From positions 1,054,001 to 1,118,000 of the forward strand of contig NZ_CP115757.1 of the NCBI RefSeq assembly GCF_027912675.1: a stretch of DNA of 64,000 nucleotides, written 5' to 3'. The DNA comes from Paracoccus sp. SCSIO 75233. Its GTDB lineage: Bacteria > Pseudomonadota > Alphaproteobacteria > Rhodobacterales > Rhodobacteraceae. Position 1 is the first letter of the stretch; every line of letters starts with the position of its first letter. Positions 57,085 to 64,000 of this stretch are shown here, piece by piece. The translations under genes and the position numbers were made by a program. The notes under the pieces were generated by a model. The model saw nothing but the letters and a program-made list of their open reading frames with translations, had not been told where the DNA came from and searched no databases.

Positions 57085-57726
57085 ATGCAGATGACCACGC
57101 TTGATATATTCGCGGACCCGACCTGCCCGTGGTGCCTGATCGGCAAGGCGGAGCTGGATCAGGCGCTTGAGTCGCGGCCCGATCACGGGCTGAACCTCGT
57201 CTGGCATCCGTTCCGGCTGAACCCGGACATGCCGCCGTCGGGGATGGAGCATGTCGCCTATATGAAGGCGAAGTTCGGGGATGAGAAAGGCATATTGGAG
57301 GCCAATGAGCCGGTTCTGCGCGCCGCCGAACGGCTGGGGCTGTGGATCAATATGGCCGCCATCGAGCGGGTGCCGCAGACGCTGGACGCGTTCCGCCTGA
57401 TGCATTGGGCCGGGATCGAGGGCGCGCAGAGCCGGGTGATGTCCGGCCTGATGCGGGCCTATTGGCGCGAGGGGCGCGATATTGCCGCGGCGGATGTGCT
57501 TGCGGATATCGGCAAGGGTGCCGGGATGGACGCGGACATGATCCGGCGGTTGCTGGCGAGCGATGCCGACCGGGATGAGGTTCTGACGCGGGAGGCCCAT
57601 GCCCGGGAGCGCGGGGTGAGGGCGGTGCCGACCTATATTCTCGGCGGTGCGCATGTCGTCTCTGGCGCGCAGCCGGCGACGCTGTGGCGGCAGGTGATTG
57701 ACGAATTGGCGGGTGGCGCTGGCTGA
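57085..57726 (+). CDS. DsbA-family oxidoreductase, FrnE-like
   Basis: 213 aa, cytoplasmic. The thioredoxin-fold active site CPWC is at Cys14/Cys17 (FADPTCPWCLIGK), followed by WHPFRLNPDMP and, at the end, GVRAVPTYILGGAHVVSGAQP with the cis-proline. FrnE proteins act in disulfide exchange or isomerisation. ATG 57085 is chosen; ATG 57091 is also possible. It lies 69 nt downstream of the SGNH-RTX gene and converges with the DUF882 gene. Confidence 0.9.
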   Translation: MQMTTLDIFADPTCPWCLIGKAELDQALESRPDHGLNLVWHPFRLNPDMPPSGMEHVAYMKAKFGDEKGILEANEPVLRAAERLGLWINMAAIERVPQTLDAFRLMHWAGIEGAQSRVMSGLMRAYWREGRDIAAADVLADIGKGAGMDADMIRRLLASDADRDEVLTREAHARERGVRAVPTYILGGAHVVSGAQPATLWRQVIDELAGGAG

Positions 57727-57781
57727 TCGGTGCCGGGCCGTTTTCGACGCTGAGGCCTGTTAACAGCCGTGCGTCGACGTG

Positions 57782-57811
57782 CATGCAGGCCCGCCGGGGC
57801 GGGCCATGTGC
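57782..57811. terminator. GC-rich hairpin between convergent genes
   Basis: GGCCCGC/GCGGGCC around CGGG (57788-57805), extended by GCA/TGC pairs, between frnE-like and DUF882 gene ends. There is no T-run, so termination is only possible. Confidence 0.4.
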
Positions 57812-57838
57812 AGGACTGTTGTCAGTTTATAAGGTCGC

Positions 57839-58396
57839 TTAAGCGCCCCAGCTGCGGACCGGGCCGCAATCCATATGCACGAAGTTGGAGCGCGAATATT
57901 TGCCGACGCCACCAGCTTTGCAGGCCATCGCGGCCTTGTACATCTGGTTGACCGAGCGCGACTTCAGGCGAAGATCGGCGGCCTGACCCTTCATGTGCAG
58001 GGAGTTGCGCGCAACGCCCGAAGATGTCCGGCGCAGCATCGCGTTGGTCTTGGGCGAGCGGTAGCCCGACAGCATCATGTAGGGTTCGTTGGTTTGCAGC
58101 ATCCGGTGCGAGGCGGCGGCGACGTCGATCGCACGCGGATCGATGCCGATGGCCTGGCCGGTGCGCCAGTCGCGCATGAAGTAGTTAATTTCCTTCAGCG
58201 CGTCGCGGATATATTTTCCGTCGATCCAGTACACCGTATCGATGCTTTCGCCGGTCCGGGGCGAATACATGCTGATGCGGCGGTAATCGCCAGAGCGGCG
58301 GAGAATGCCGAACGCGTTGCCGGCAACCGGCGCTGCGGCGACGGTGGTCGCGGCAAAAACTCCCAAAATGCCGCGGCGGGAAATATCGAATGTCAT
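57839..58396 (-). CDS. DUF882 protein (YcbK-like, peptidase M15 fold), Tat-exported
   Basis: 185 aa. Twin-arginine signal (ISRRGILGVFAA), then a DUF882 domain: RTGESIDTVYWIDG, YMMLSGYRSPKTNAMLR, SLHMKGQAADLR (zinc His and Asp) and NFVHMDCGPVR (last zinc His). YcbK-type proteins are murein endopeptidase relatives, expected to trim peptidoglycan cross-links in the periplasm. It is divergent from a YcbB-like L,D-transpeptidase, and the shared upstream region contains a CtrA-consensus site. The close pairing suggests both remodel 3-3 cross-linked peptidoglycan. Confidence 0.9.
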   Translation of the reverse strand: MTFDISRRGILGVFAATTVAAAPVAGNAFGILRRSGDYRRISMYSPRTGESIDTVYWIDGKYIRDALKEINYFMRDWRTGQAIGIDPRAIDVAAASHRMLQTNEPYMMLSGYRSPKTNAMLRRTSSGVARNSLHMKGQAADLRLKSRSVNQMYKAAMACKAGGVGKYSRSNFVHMDCGPVRSWGA

Positions 58397-58705
58397 TTTA
58401 GATCGCCTGTCCTGCTTTTTCTATAAAACCGCGCGAACTGTAATGCTCGGCGGCCGTTCCTCGTTAACATGCTCCTCGTTACCGGGAACTGCTTAAGATT
58501 ATGTTAACAAAGCTGCCCTGAGGGAAGTAAATCGTTCCCCACGAAGCCGTCAGACGGGCAGATCGGCAAAATATTGCCGGATTGTGGTCCGCGCGCAACG
58601 CTTGGGCGAGTAATTCCAATGTGATAACCATGATCCGTGCAGGTTTCTGGACGCGGGCGGCGCGGGCTGGCAAAACTGCTGCAACGTTCGAGCAGAGGTC
58701 AAACA
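58397..58705. promoter_or_regulatory. Divergent regulatory region of DUF882 and L,D-transpeptidase genes
   Basis: 309 nt without a gene. It contains GTTAAC at 58463 and 58503, a repeated GCTCCTCGTTA(A/C)C-type element near 58460-58482, and the CtrA-consensus site listed separately. No clear -10/-35 pair could be assigned. Confidence 0.5.
58493..58508. promoter_or_regulatory. CtrA-consensus site TTAA-N7-TTAAC
   Basis: TTAA (58493-58496), GATTATG, TTAAC (58504-58508). This is a full match to the alphaproteobacterial CtrA box, 97 nt from the DUF882 start and about 198 nt from the L,D-transpeptidase start. Confidence 0.6.
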
Positions 58706-60304
58706 GTGAACATCCCAGCGAATCGGCTTTGGCGCGTGGCGAGTGCGGCCGCGTGCGCATTGCTTGTGTCAGGCCATGTCACCAATGCCGCTCCGGCCCC
58801 GAAGCTGGAGTTTACGGATTTCGAAATGCAGCTTGCGCAGACCGTGGCAAGCGATCCCGGTCTGGCGGCGTTTTACGGCGCGAATGCGCTGAAGCCGGTC
58901 TTCACCGGGCCCGAGTCGGAGGCGCGGCGGCAGGCGCTGCTGGATGCGATCAAAAGCGCGCCGGAACATGGCCTGCCAAGCGCGCGCTACGATCTTGCCG
59001 CGCTCAGCGAAATGGGCGGGGCGGATGACGCCGTGGCCGAGGTGCGCTTTGCCAATGCGCTGTCCCGCTGGGCGGACGATGTCGGCAATGGCATTGTCGA
59101 TCCGCGCAAGACGGGCCGGATGAATGTGCGCGAGGTGGTGCCGGTCGATATGGCGGCACTGCTGGACGGCATGCTGTCGGACGATCCTGCCGCCGCGCTC
59201 GACGCGCTGCCGCCGCAGAACCCGGCCTATCTGCGGTTGAAGGAGTTGTTGTCGGAGCATCTGACGCTGGTCCCGCCCGCCGATGCGCCGCAGGTTGCGT
59301 CGGGTCTTTACAAGCTCGGGGTGACCGGGCCGGAGGTCGCGAAGCTGCGCGAAAGGCTGGCCAGCATCGGGTTTACGCCCGAAGTCGTGCCTGCCGATCC
59401 GGAGATATATGACGAGGGGTTGGCCCAGCTGGTCAGCGATTATCAGCAGGCGACAGGTCTGCCCGCCGATGGCGTGGCCGGGCCGCAGACCATCGGAAAA
59501 CTGCGTGACGGGCTCACGGGGCCTGAGGTGCGCCGGCTGATGATCGCGATGGAGCGGATGCGCTGGCTGAACGGTCACGATCTGAGCAAACGCATGATCT
59601 GGGTGAATATCCCCAGCTACATGGCCGAGGTGCTTGAGGACGGGCAGCCGGTGTTCCAGACCCGTGCCGTGGTCGGAAAATCCGATCCCGAATGGCAGAC
59701 ACCGGAATTCAGCGACACGATGGAATTCGTGGTGCCGAACCCGTATTGGAACGTGCCGCGCTCGATCACCGCGGCCACCTATCTGCCGCAGCTACAGGCC
59801 AATCCGAACGCCGCCGGTCATCTTGAGGTGGTGGACCGCAACGGTCGCCCGGTGTCGCGCGACAGCATCAATTTCAACAAGTATAACGGCAGCAATTTCC
59901 CGTATTTCCTGCGCCAGAAACCGTCTGACAGCAATGCGCTCGGGCTGGTGAAGTTCATGTTCCCGAATCGCTGGAACATCTATCTGCACGACACCCCGTC
60001 CAAGGGTCTGTTCAGCGACAGCAGCCGCGCCGCCTCTCATGGATGTGTCAGGCTGCGCGATCCGTTCGATTTCGCGACGCTGCTGCTGCGCGGAAACTCC
60101 TCCGATCCGCGCGGTTATTTCCAGCAGGCGCTGAGCACCGGCAAGGAACGCTGGATCAAGCTGGAGGAGCCGCTGCCGGTGCATCTGGTCTATTTCACCA
60201 CGATTCCGGGACCGGACGGGCAATTGCGCAATTACCGCGACGTTTACGGTCGCGACGCCGGTGTCTGGGCCGCGATTCAGAAGGCGGCGGAGGCCGGAAG
60301 CTAG
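58706..60304 (+). CDS. YcbB-like L,D-transpeptidase with peptidoglycan-binding domain
   Basis: 532 aa. Signal peptide from GTG 58706 (NIPANRLWRVASAAACALLV, ending near TNAAP), a scaffold domain, a peptidoglycan-binding domain (about 220-272, VTGPEVAKLRERLASIGF, LPADGVAGPQTIGKL), then a YkuD catalytic domain (about 298-480) with the catalytic SRAASHGCVRLRDPFDFA (Cys about 452). The long substrate cap inside the domain is typical of YcbB/LdtD. It makes 3-3 cross-links in peptidoglycan. GTG is favoured by the signal peptide and by the AGAGG sequence upstream. lpxD follows 66 nt downstream. Confidence 0.93.
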   Translation: MNIPANRLWRVASAAACALLVSGHVTNAAPAPKLEFTDFEMQLAQTVASDPGLAAFYGANALKPVFTGPESEARRQALLDAIKSAPEHGLPSARYDLAALSEMGGADDAVAEVRFANALSRWADDVGNGIVDPRKTGRMNVREVVPVDMAALLDGMLSDDPAAALDALPPQNPAYLRLKELLSEHLTLVPPADAPQVASGLYKLGVTGPEVAKLRERLASIGFTPEVVPADPEIYDEGLAQLVSDYQQATGLPADGVAGPQTIGKLRDGLTGPEVRRLMIAMERMRWLNGHDLSKRMIWVNIPSYMAEVLEDGQPVFQTRAVVGKSDPEWQTPEFSDTMEFVVPNPYWNVPRSITAATYLPQLQANPNAAGHLEVVDRNGRPVSRDSINFNKYNGSNFPYFLRQKPSDSNALGLVKFMFPNRWNIYLHDTPSKGLFSDSSRAASHGCVRLRDPFDFATLLLRGNSSDPRGYFQQALSTGKERWIKLEEPLPVHLVYFTTIPGPDGQLRNYRDVYGRDAGVWAAIQKAAEAGS

Positions 60305-60370
60305 AATTGCCGATCCGGGCTGGTGTTGCGGCGCGGGGATGACTAAGTCTCTGCCCGAAAGGAGTCCGCG

Positions 60371-61456
60371 ATGCATGTGACGATAGAGGATCTCGCCAAG
60401 GCGCTGAATGCGCGGGCCTGGGGGGATCTGTCGATGCGGATCGAGGGCGCGGCAGAGCCGGGACAGGCCGGGGCGGGGCAGATCGCGCTTGCCATGACGC
60501 CGAAATACGCCGAGGCGCTTCAACCCGGCGGTGCCGCCATTCTGGCCGAGGGGATGGACCCCGCGGAATATGGGCTGAGTGCGGCGATCTTCGCGCCGCG
60601 TCCACGGCTGGTGATGGCCGGGCTGACCCGCAGTTTCGATCCGGGACCGGAGATCGCGCCGGGGGTGCATCCAAGTGCCGTGATCGATGACAGCGCCGAA
60701 ATCGGGCCGGATGCGGCCATCGGTCCGTTCGTGGTCATCGGGGCGGGCGTGCGCATCGGGGCGCGGGCGCGGATCGCGAGCCATGTCTCCATCGCGCGCG
60801 GCTGCCGGATCGGGGATGACGCGCTGATCCTGAACGGTGCGCGGCTTCAGCACGGCACGGTGATCGGCGACAATGTGGTGATCCAGCCCGGTGCGCTGAT
60901 CGGTGCCGACGGGTTCTCCTTCGTCACGCCGGAGGAATCCGGCGTCGAGGAAATTCGCAGAAATCTTGGAAAACGCGAAAAAATCCGGCAACAAAGCTGG
61001 GAGCGTATTCATTCGCTGGGCCATGTCGAAATCGGCGATAATGTCGAGATCGGGGCGGGCGCTGCGATAGATCGCGGCACCATCCGGGCGACGCGGATCG
61101 GATCGGGCACGAAGCTCGATAATCTCGTGCATCTGGGCCATAATGTCGTGATCGGCGAGGATTGCCTTATCTGCGGGCAGGTCGGCGTCGCAGGCTCGTC
61201 AGTGGTCGGCGACCGCGTGGTGCTGGCCGGGCAATGCGGGGTGTCGGACAATATCACCATTGGCGACGATGTCATTGCCGGCGGCGCGACAAAGATTTTC
61301 AGCCGGGTGCCTGCGGGGCGCGTCATTCTGGGCAGCCCGGCGGTCGAGATGACCACGCGGATGGAGATGGACCGCGCCACCCGCCGTCTGCCGCGTCTGG
61401 CCGCCACGGTGTCAAAGCTTCAGAAAACTGTTACAGAATTACTGGACAAGTCCTGA
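60371..61456 (+). CDS. lpxD: UDP-3-O-acylglucosamine N-acyltransferase
   Basis: 361 aa. Third step of lipid A synthesis, transferring a 3-hydroxyacyl chain from ACP. N-terminal uridine-binding domain (about 1-98), then left-handed beta-helix hexapeptide repeats (about 100-310; [20 protein letters not shown] as one stretch), with the catalytic histidine in [16 protein letters not shown] (about 256-259), and a C-terminal helix. ATG 60371 has AAAGGAG upstream. It is not beside lpxA, lpxB or fabZ, but is followed by an ACP and a ketosynthase. Confidence 0.95.
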   Translation: MHVTIEDLAKALNARAWGDLSMRIEGAAEPGQAGAGQIALAMTPKYAEALQPGGAAILAEGMDPAEYGLSAAIFAPRPRLVMAGLTRSFDPGPEIAPGVHPSAVIDDSAEIGPDAAIGPFVVIGAGVRIGARARIASHVSIARGCRIGDDALILNGARLQHGTVIGDNVVIQPGALIGADGFSFVTPEESGVEEIRRNLGKREKIRQQSWERIHSLGHVEIGDNVEIGAGAAIDRGTIRATRIGSGTKLDNLVHLGHNVVIGEDCLICGQVGVAGSSVVGDRVVLAGQCGVSDNITIGDDVIAGGATKIFSRVPAGRVILGSPAVEMTTRMEMDRATRRLPRLAATVSKLQKTVTELLDKS

Positions 61457-61472
61457 CCGACTGGAGAATCCT

Positions 61473-61733
61473 ATGACCGAAATCCGCAACCGTATCAGAG
61501 AGATCATCGCAGAGCAGGCCATGCTGGAGGTCGATCAGGTCACGGACGACGCCAGCCCGGCCGATCTTGGCATCGACAGTATGGGGCTGGTGGAATCGAT
61601 CTTCGCGCTCGAATCGGAATTCGACATCTCGATCCCGTTCAATGCGAATGAACCCGAGAAATCGGAATTCGACATTTCCAATATGGGCAGCATCATCGCT
61701 TCGGTGGAGAAGCTGGTGGCCGCGCAGGAATGA
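61473..61733 (+). CDS. Acyl carrier protein (specialised)
   Basis: 86 aa. The phosphopantetheine attachment motif is LGIDSMGLVES (Ser36). The acidic helix-rich profile is ACP-like, but the segment after helix II (IFALESEFDISIPFNANEPEKSEFDIS, given in part) is longer than in housekeeping AcpP and resembles AcpXL, the carrier for very long acyl chains on lipid A. ATG 61473 has TGGAGA upstream. It overlaps the ketosynthase gene by 4 nt and lies 16 nt after lpxD, so the three form one operon. Confidence 0.85.
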   Translation: MTEIRNRIREIIAEQAMLEVDQVTDDASPADLGIDSMGLVESIFALESEFDISIPFNANEPEKSEFDISNMGSIIASVEKLVAAQE

Positions 61734-63016
61734 GTCCGAAGAAAAACAAGGGCGACAAGGCCAAAACCCGATCCGCGCCTGCGGCCATAGCTGGTGCCGG
61801 ACAGGGTCCGCGCCGGGTCGTCATCACCGGCATGGGCACGGTCAATGCGCTCGGTCTGGATGTGGACACCACGCTGGAGGCGTTTCGCGAGGGGCGCTGC
61901 GGGATCACCCAACTCGATTTCCGCGATGTCGACCGGCTGTCGATCCAGATCGGCGGGCAGATCCATGACTGGCAGCCGGAAACATGGTTCAACCGGCAGC
62001 AGATCCTGCTTTACGATAAATTCACCCAGTTCACGCTTCTCGCCGCGAAAGAGGCGGTTGCGCAATCCGGGCTGGATTTTCAGGGCGAATTGGGTCTCTC
62101 CTCGGGTGTCGTTCTGGGCACGGCGGGGGGCGGGCTGAACACCTGGGATGAAAATTACCGGGTGGTGTATGAGGAGGGGAAGAACCGCGTTCACCCCTTC
62201 GTCGTCCCGAAGCTGATGAACAACGCCGCCGCCAGCCATGTCTCGATGGAATTCGGGCTGCGCGGTCCGGCCTTTACCGTGGCGACCGCCTGTGCCTCGT
62301 CCAATCACGCTATGGGTCAGGCGTTCCAGATGGTCCGCTCCGGCGCGGCGCGGGTGATGGTGACCGGCGGGTCGGAGGCGATGCTGTGTTTCGGCGGCGT
62401 CAAGGCGTGGGAGGGGTTGCGGGTCATGTCCCGCGACGCCTGCCGCCCGTTCTCCGCCAACCGCAACGGCATGGTGCAGGGCGAGGGGGCCGGGGTCTTC
62501 GTGTTCGAGGATTATGAACATGCCCGTGCGCGCGGTGCCGATATTCTGGCCGAGGTGGTCGGCTTCGCCATGTCCTCGGACGCGCAGGACATCGTCATGC
62601 CTTCCGCGCAAGGGGCGGAGCGGGCGATTACCGGCGCGATGCGCGATGCCGGGCTCAACCCCGAGGAAGTCGGTTATATCAACGCCCACGGCACCGGCAC
62701 GGCGGCGAATGACAAGACCGAATGCGCCGCGGTGTCCCACGCGTTCGGCCATCACGCCGACCGGCTGATGATGTCGTCGACCAAATCCATGCATGGCCAT
62801 GTGATCGGCGGCACCGGCGCGATCGAGCTTCTGGCGTGCGTCATGGCGCTGCGTGACGGGATTATCGCCCCGACCATCGGATATGAAGAGCCGGACCCGG
62901 AATGCGCGCTCGACGTCGTGCCGAACGAGGCGCGCGAGGCACGGGTGGAGGCGGTGTTGTCAAACGCCTTCGCATTCGGCGGGCTGAACGCGGTTATCGC
63001 GCTGAAGCGTGCCTGA
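61730..63016 (+). CDS. Beta-ketoacyl-ACP synthase II-like (FabF family)
   Basis: 428 aa thiolase-fold condensing enzyme. A basic N-terminal extension (MSPKKNKGDKAKTR) precedes the fold. Catalytic Cys188 is in ATACASSNHAMG, His about 323 in NAHGTGTAANDKTE and the second His in MHGHVIGGTGAIELL, so the CHH triad is complete. It should elongate acyl chains on the ACP encoded just upstream; a role in lipid A-specific or very long-chain acids is inferred from its place after lpxD. Its 3' end overlaps the convergent gene by 23 nt. Confidence 0.92.
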   Translation: MSPKKNKGDKAKTRSAPAAIAGAGQGPRRVVITGMGTVNALGLDVDTTLEAFREGRCGITQLDFRDVDRLSIQIGGQIHDWQPETWFNRQQILLYDKFTQFTLLAAKEAVAQSGLDFQGELGLSSGVVLGTAGGGLNTWDENYRVVYEEGKNRVHPFVVPKLMNNAAASHVSMEFGLRGPAFTVATACASSNHAMGQAFQMVRSGAARVMVTGGSEAMLCFGGVKAWEGLRVMSRDACRPFSANRNGMVQGEGAGVFVFEDYEHARARGADILAEVVGFAMSSDAQDIVMPSAQGAERAITGAMRDAGLNPEEVGYINAHGTGTAANDKTECAAVSHAFGHHADRLMMSSTKSMHGHVIGGTGAIELLACVMALRDGIIAPTIGYEEPDPECALDVVPNEAREARVEAVLSNAFAFGGLNAVIALKRA

Positions 63017-63836
63017 TATTCGATCCCGGCTGCATGCTCGGCAGGATCAGATTGCCCCGCTGGCTGTCGCGGATCAGGCGGGCATGGGTCGGCAGCCAGC
63101 CCAGCCCGGCCTCCGTCGTGCTGCGGGGGGTATAAGCGGCGGATATCCATCCGGGATAATGTGACGCCTGAAGTGCAGCGTAAAACGCCTCGAAATCCAA
63201 ATCATGCTTTGACGGTTCGTGCCGCTTTTTGATCCCCGCGATCTGGACATGGCGGACATGCGGGCCGTGGCGCTTCCAGCAGGCCATCACGTCCCCGGTG
63301 ATCTGGTGCACCTGACACAGGTCGAATTGCAGCCCCAGATTTGGCTCGCCAACCGCGTCGATCACCTCGACAGCGGTTTCGAAATCGGAGAGGAAATAGC
63401 CCGGCGCTTCCGCGCTGCTCATCGGTTTGATGGTCAGGCTGGCATGGGGCGCGCGCCGCGCCGCCCAGCGAAGATTGTCGACGAAGCACGCCCTCGCCGC
63501 GTCGCCTTTGGCGCGACCGGCCATGATGCGGATATGACGGGTCGAAAGCGCCTCGCTGATGCGCAGCGCCCGCTCGAAATCCGCGCGGAACCGCGCCCGC
63601 AGCTCCGGCACCGCCGCAAAGCCGCGCGGACCGCCGGCCCAGTTGGGTGCGGGGCAGTTCATCAGCACGATATCCATCTTCGAGGCGCGCGCCGCAGCCT
63701 GCAGATCGGTGACCGAGATGTCGTAAGGGAACAGGATTTCCGCCCCCCGGAAACCCGCCCGCTTCGCCACCTCGAAGCGTTGCAGGATCGGCAGCTCATT
63801 ATACAGGAGCGTGAGATTTGCAGCGAGGCGTGGCAT
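62994..63836 (-). CDS. Hydroxypyruvate-isomerase-like TIM-barrel protein lacking both catalytic Glu
   Basis: 280 aa of the Hyi/OtnI family (AP endonuclease 2-type TIM barrel), recognised by PRLAANLTLLYNELPILQRF, PNLGLQFDLCQVHQITGDV and HVQIAGIKKRHEP. In family members the metal site uses two glutamates in IEP-N and CEYRP-type motifs. Here they read LTIKPMS (Lys137) and ISAAYTP (Ala234), while the other ligands appear kept (Asp172, Gln198). Isomerase activity is therefore doubtful. ATG 63836 overlaps the stop of the upstream DUF1285-like gene by 1 nt. The C terminus (about 255-280) overlaps the convergent ketosynthase end. Confidence 0.85.
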   Translation of the reverse strand: MPRLAANLTLLYNELPILQRFEVAKRAGFRGAEILFPYDISVTDLQAAARASKMDIVLMNCPAPNWAGGPRGFAAVPELRARFRADFERALRISEALSTRHIRIMAGRAKGDAARACFVDNLRWAARRAPHASLTIKPMSSAEAPGYFLSDFETAVEVIDAVGEPNLGLQFDLCQVHQITGDVMACWKRHGPHVRHVQIAGIKKRHEPSKHDLDFEAFYAALQASHYPGWISAAYTPRSTTEAGLGWLPTHARLIRDSQRGNLILPSMQPGSNIRHASAR

Positions 63837-64000
63837 CAGGGTTCCAGCGGGAAGAAATGACCGGCGGAGGTGATGCCCATGCGCCCCTCCGGGCCCTCGC
63901 TGACGGTTTCCGCAAGGCGGTAATAGGTTTTGCGGTCGATCCGGGCGCGCAGCCCGCCACGGATCTCGACATAAGGGCGCGGGTTTTCGGCAGTCCCGGT
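63836..64000 (-). CDS. DUF1285-like protein, C-terminal fragment (cut by window end)
   Basis: The last 54 codons of a minus-strand gene that continues beyond base 64000. It reads ENPRPYVEIRGGLRARIDR, then KTYYRLAET and ends AGHFFPLEP. The PRPYVEIRGGLRARI-x-YY pattern resembles the C-terminal part of DUF1285, a family of unknown function. Its stop TGA overlaps the Hyi-like start by 1 nt (TGATG), so both are probably one operon. Confidence 0.7.
   Translation of the reverse strand, partial: TGTAENPRPYVEIRGGLRARIDRKTYYRLAETVSEGPEGRMGITSAGHFFPLEP

Noticed and set aside
55798..57654. A 618-codon minus-strand ORF across the SGNH-RTX gene
   Set aside because: It mirrors the RTX repeats in a shadow frame and has no family-like sequence.

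Overview
The window is about 64 kb of GC-rich, densely packed chromosomal DNA from an alphaproteobacterium, most likely family Rhodobacteraceae (Paracoccus-like). This rests on gene content and signals, not on a database search: a TakP-type TRAP binding protein, a pccB-to-pccA cluster with small lipoprotein genes in between, a trpGDC-moaC-moeA-lexA string, a GTTC-N7-GTTC SOS box, TTAA-N7-TTAAC (CtrA-type) sites, and a DUF882 gene divergent from an L,D-transpeptidase. There is no rRNA, CRISPR array, prophage or complete insertion sequence. Almost everything is core metabolism or cell envelope. Genes commonly overlap by 4 nt (ATGA/GTGA), which suggests translational coupling.

Layout. 0-10.5 kb: end of a sensor kinase with an unusual NtrC-type regulator, a ZIP transporter, a lipoprotein, a Tat-exported L,D-transpeptidase, adenine deaminase divergent from lepA, then a small accessory patch (REP-like palindromes, a RAYT transposase, a lipoprotein, a GT25-like glycosyltransferase), and rplY. 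10.5-18.5 kb: DinB-like protein, TakP-like TRAP binding protein, a Pot-type ABC transporter, YjbR-like protein, homoserine dehydrogenase, a MAPEG protein. 18.5-25.6 kb: DUF4174 protein, a possible 20-codon gene with its own promoter, and the propionyl-CoA carboxylase cluster with four or five small or unknown genes between pccB and pccA. 25.7-29.4 kb: alr and phoH-ybeY-corC. 29.6-35.8 kb: a minus-strand string trpG-trpD-ung-DUF1772-trpC-moaC-moeA-lexA. 35.9-40.6 kb: a Pro/Ala-rich membrane-anchored protein, ppiD, trpE. 40.7-45.7 kb: PRC-barrel protein with alanine-rich repeats, gpt, LysE-type exporter, fabI, pdxH, a double cold-shock protein, DUF192 protein, tRNA-Pro(TGG). 45.8-52 kb: ychF, modABC, an AGE-family isomerase, a Bcr/CflA-type exporter. 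52-58.4 kb: thrS, cspA, an alpha/beta hydrolase, an SGNH esterase fused to RTX repeats, a FrnE-like protein, a DUF882 protein. 58.4-64 kb: a YcbB-like L,D-transpeptidase, lpxD with a dedicated ACP and ketosynthase, and a hydroxypyruvate-isomerase-like protein that lacks both catalytic glutamates.

How the parts fit. Envelope functions recur: two L,D-transpeptidases, a DUF882 protein, lpxD with its own ACP/KAS pair, fabI, PpiD and several lipoproteins. Two stress or cell-cycle signals stand out. lexA has an SOS box and a CtrA-consensus site in the same short upstream region, and a second CtrA-consensus site lies between the divergent DUF882 and L,D-transpeptidase genes. Molybdate import (modABC) and cofactor synthesis (moaC, moeA) are both present but unlinked. 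No obvious new defence or mobile system was seen. The most novel-looking items are the RAYT/REP patch, the 20-codon gene, the small lipoproteins of the pcc cluster, an 11-bp-phased GTACAC repeat, orphan operator palindromes, and three proteins with altered key motifs.
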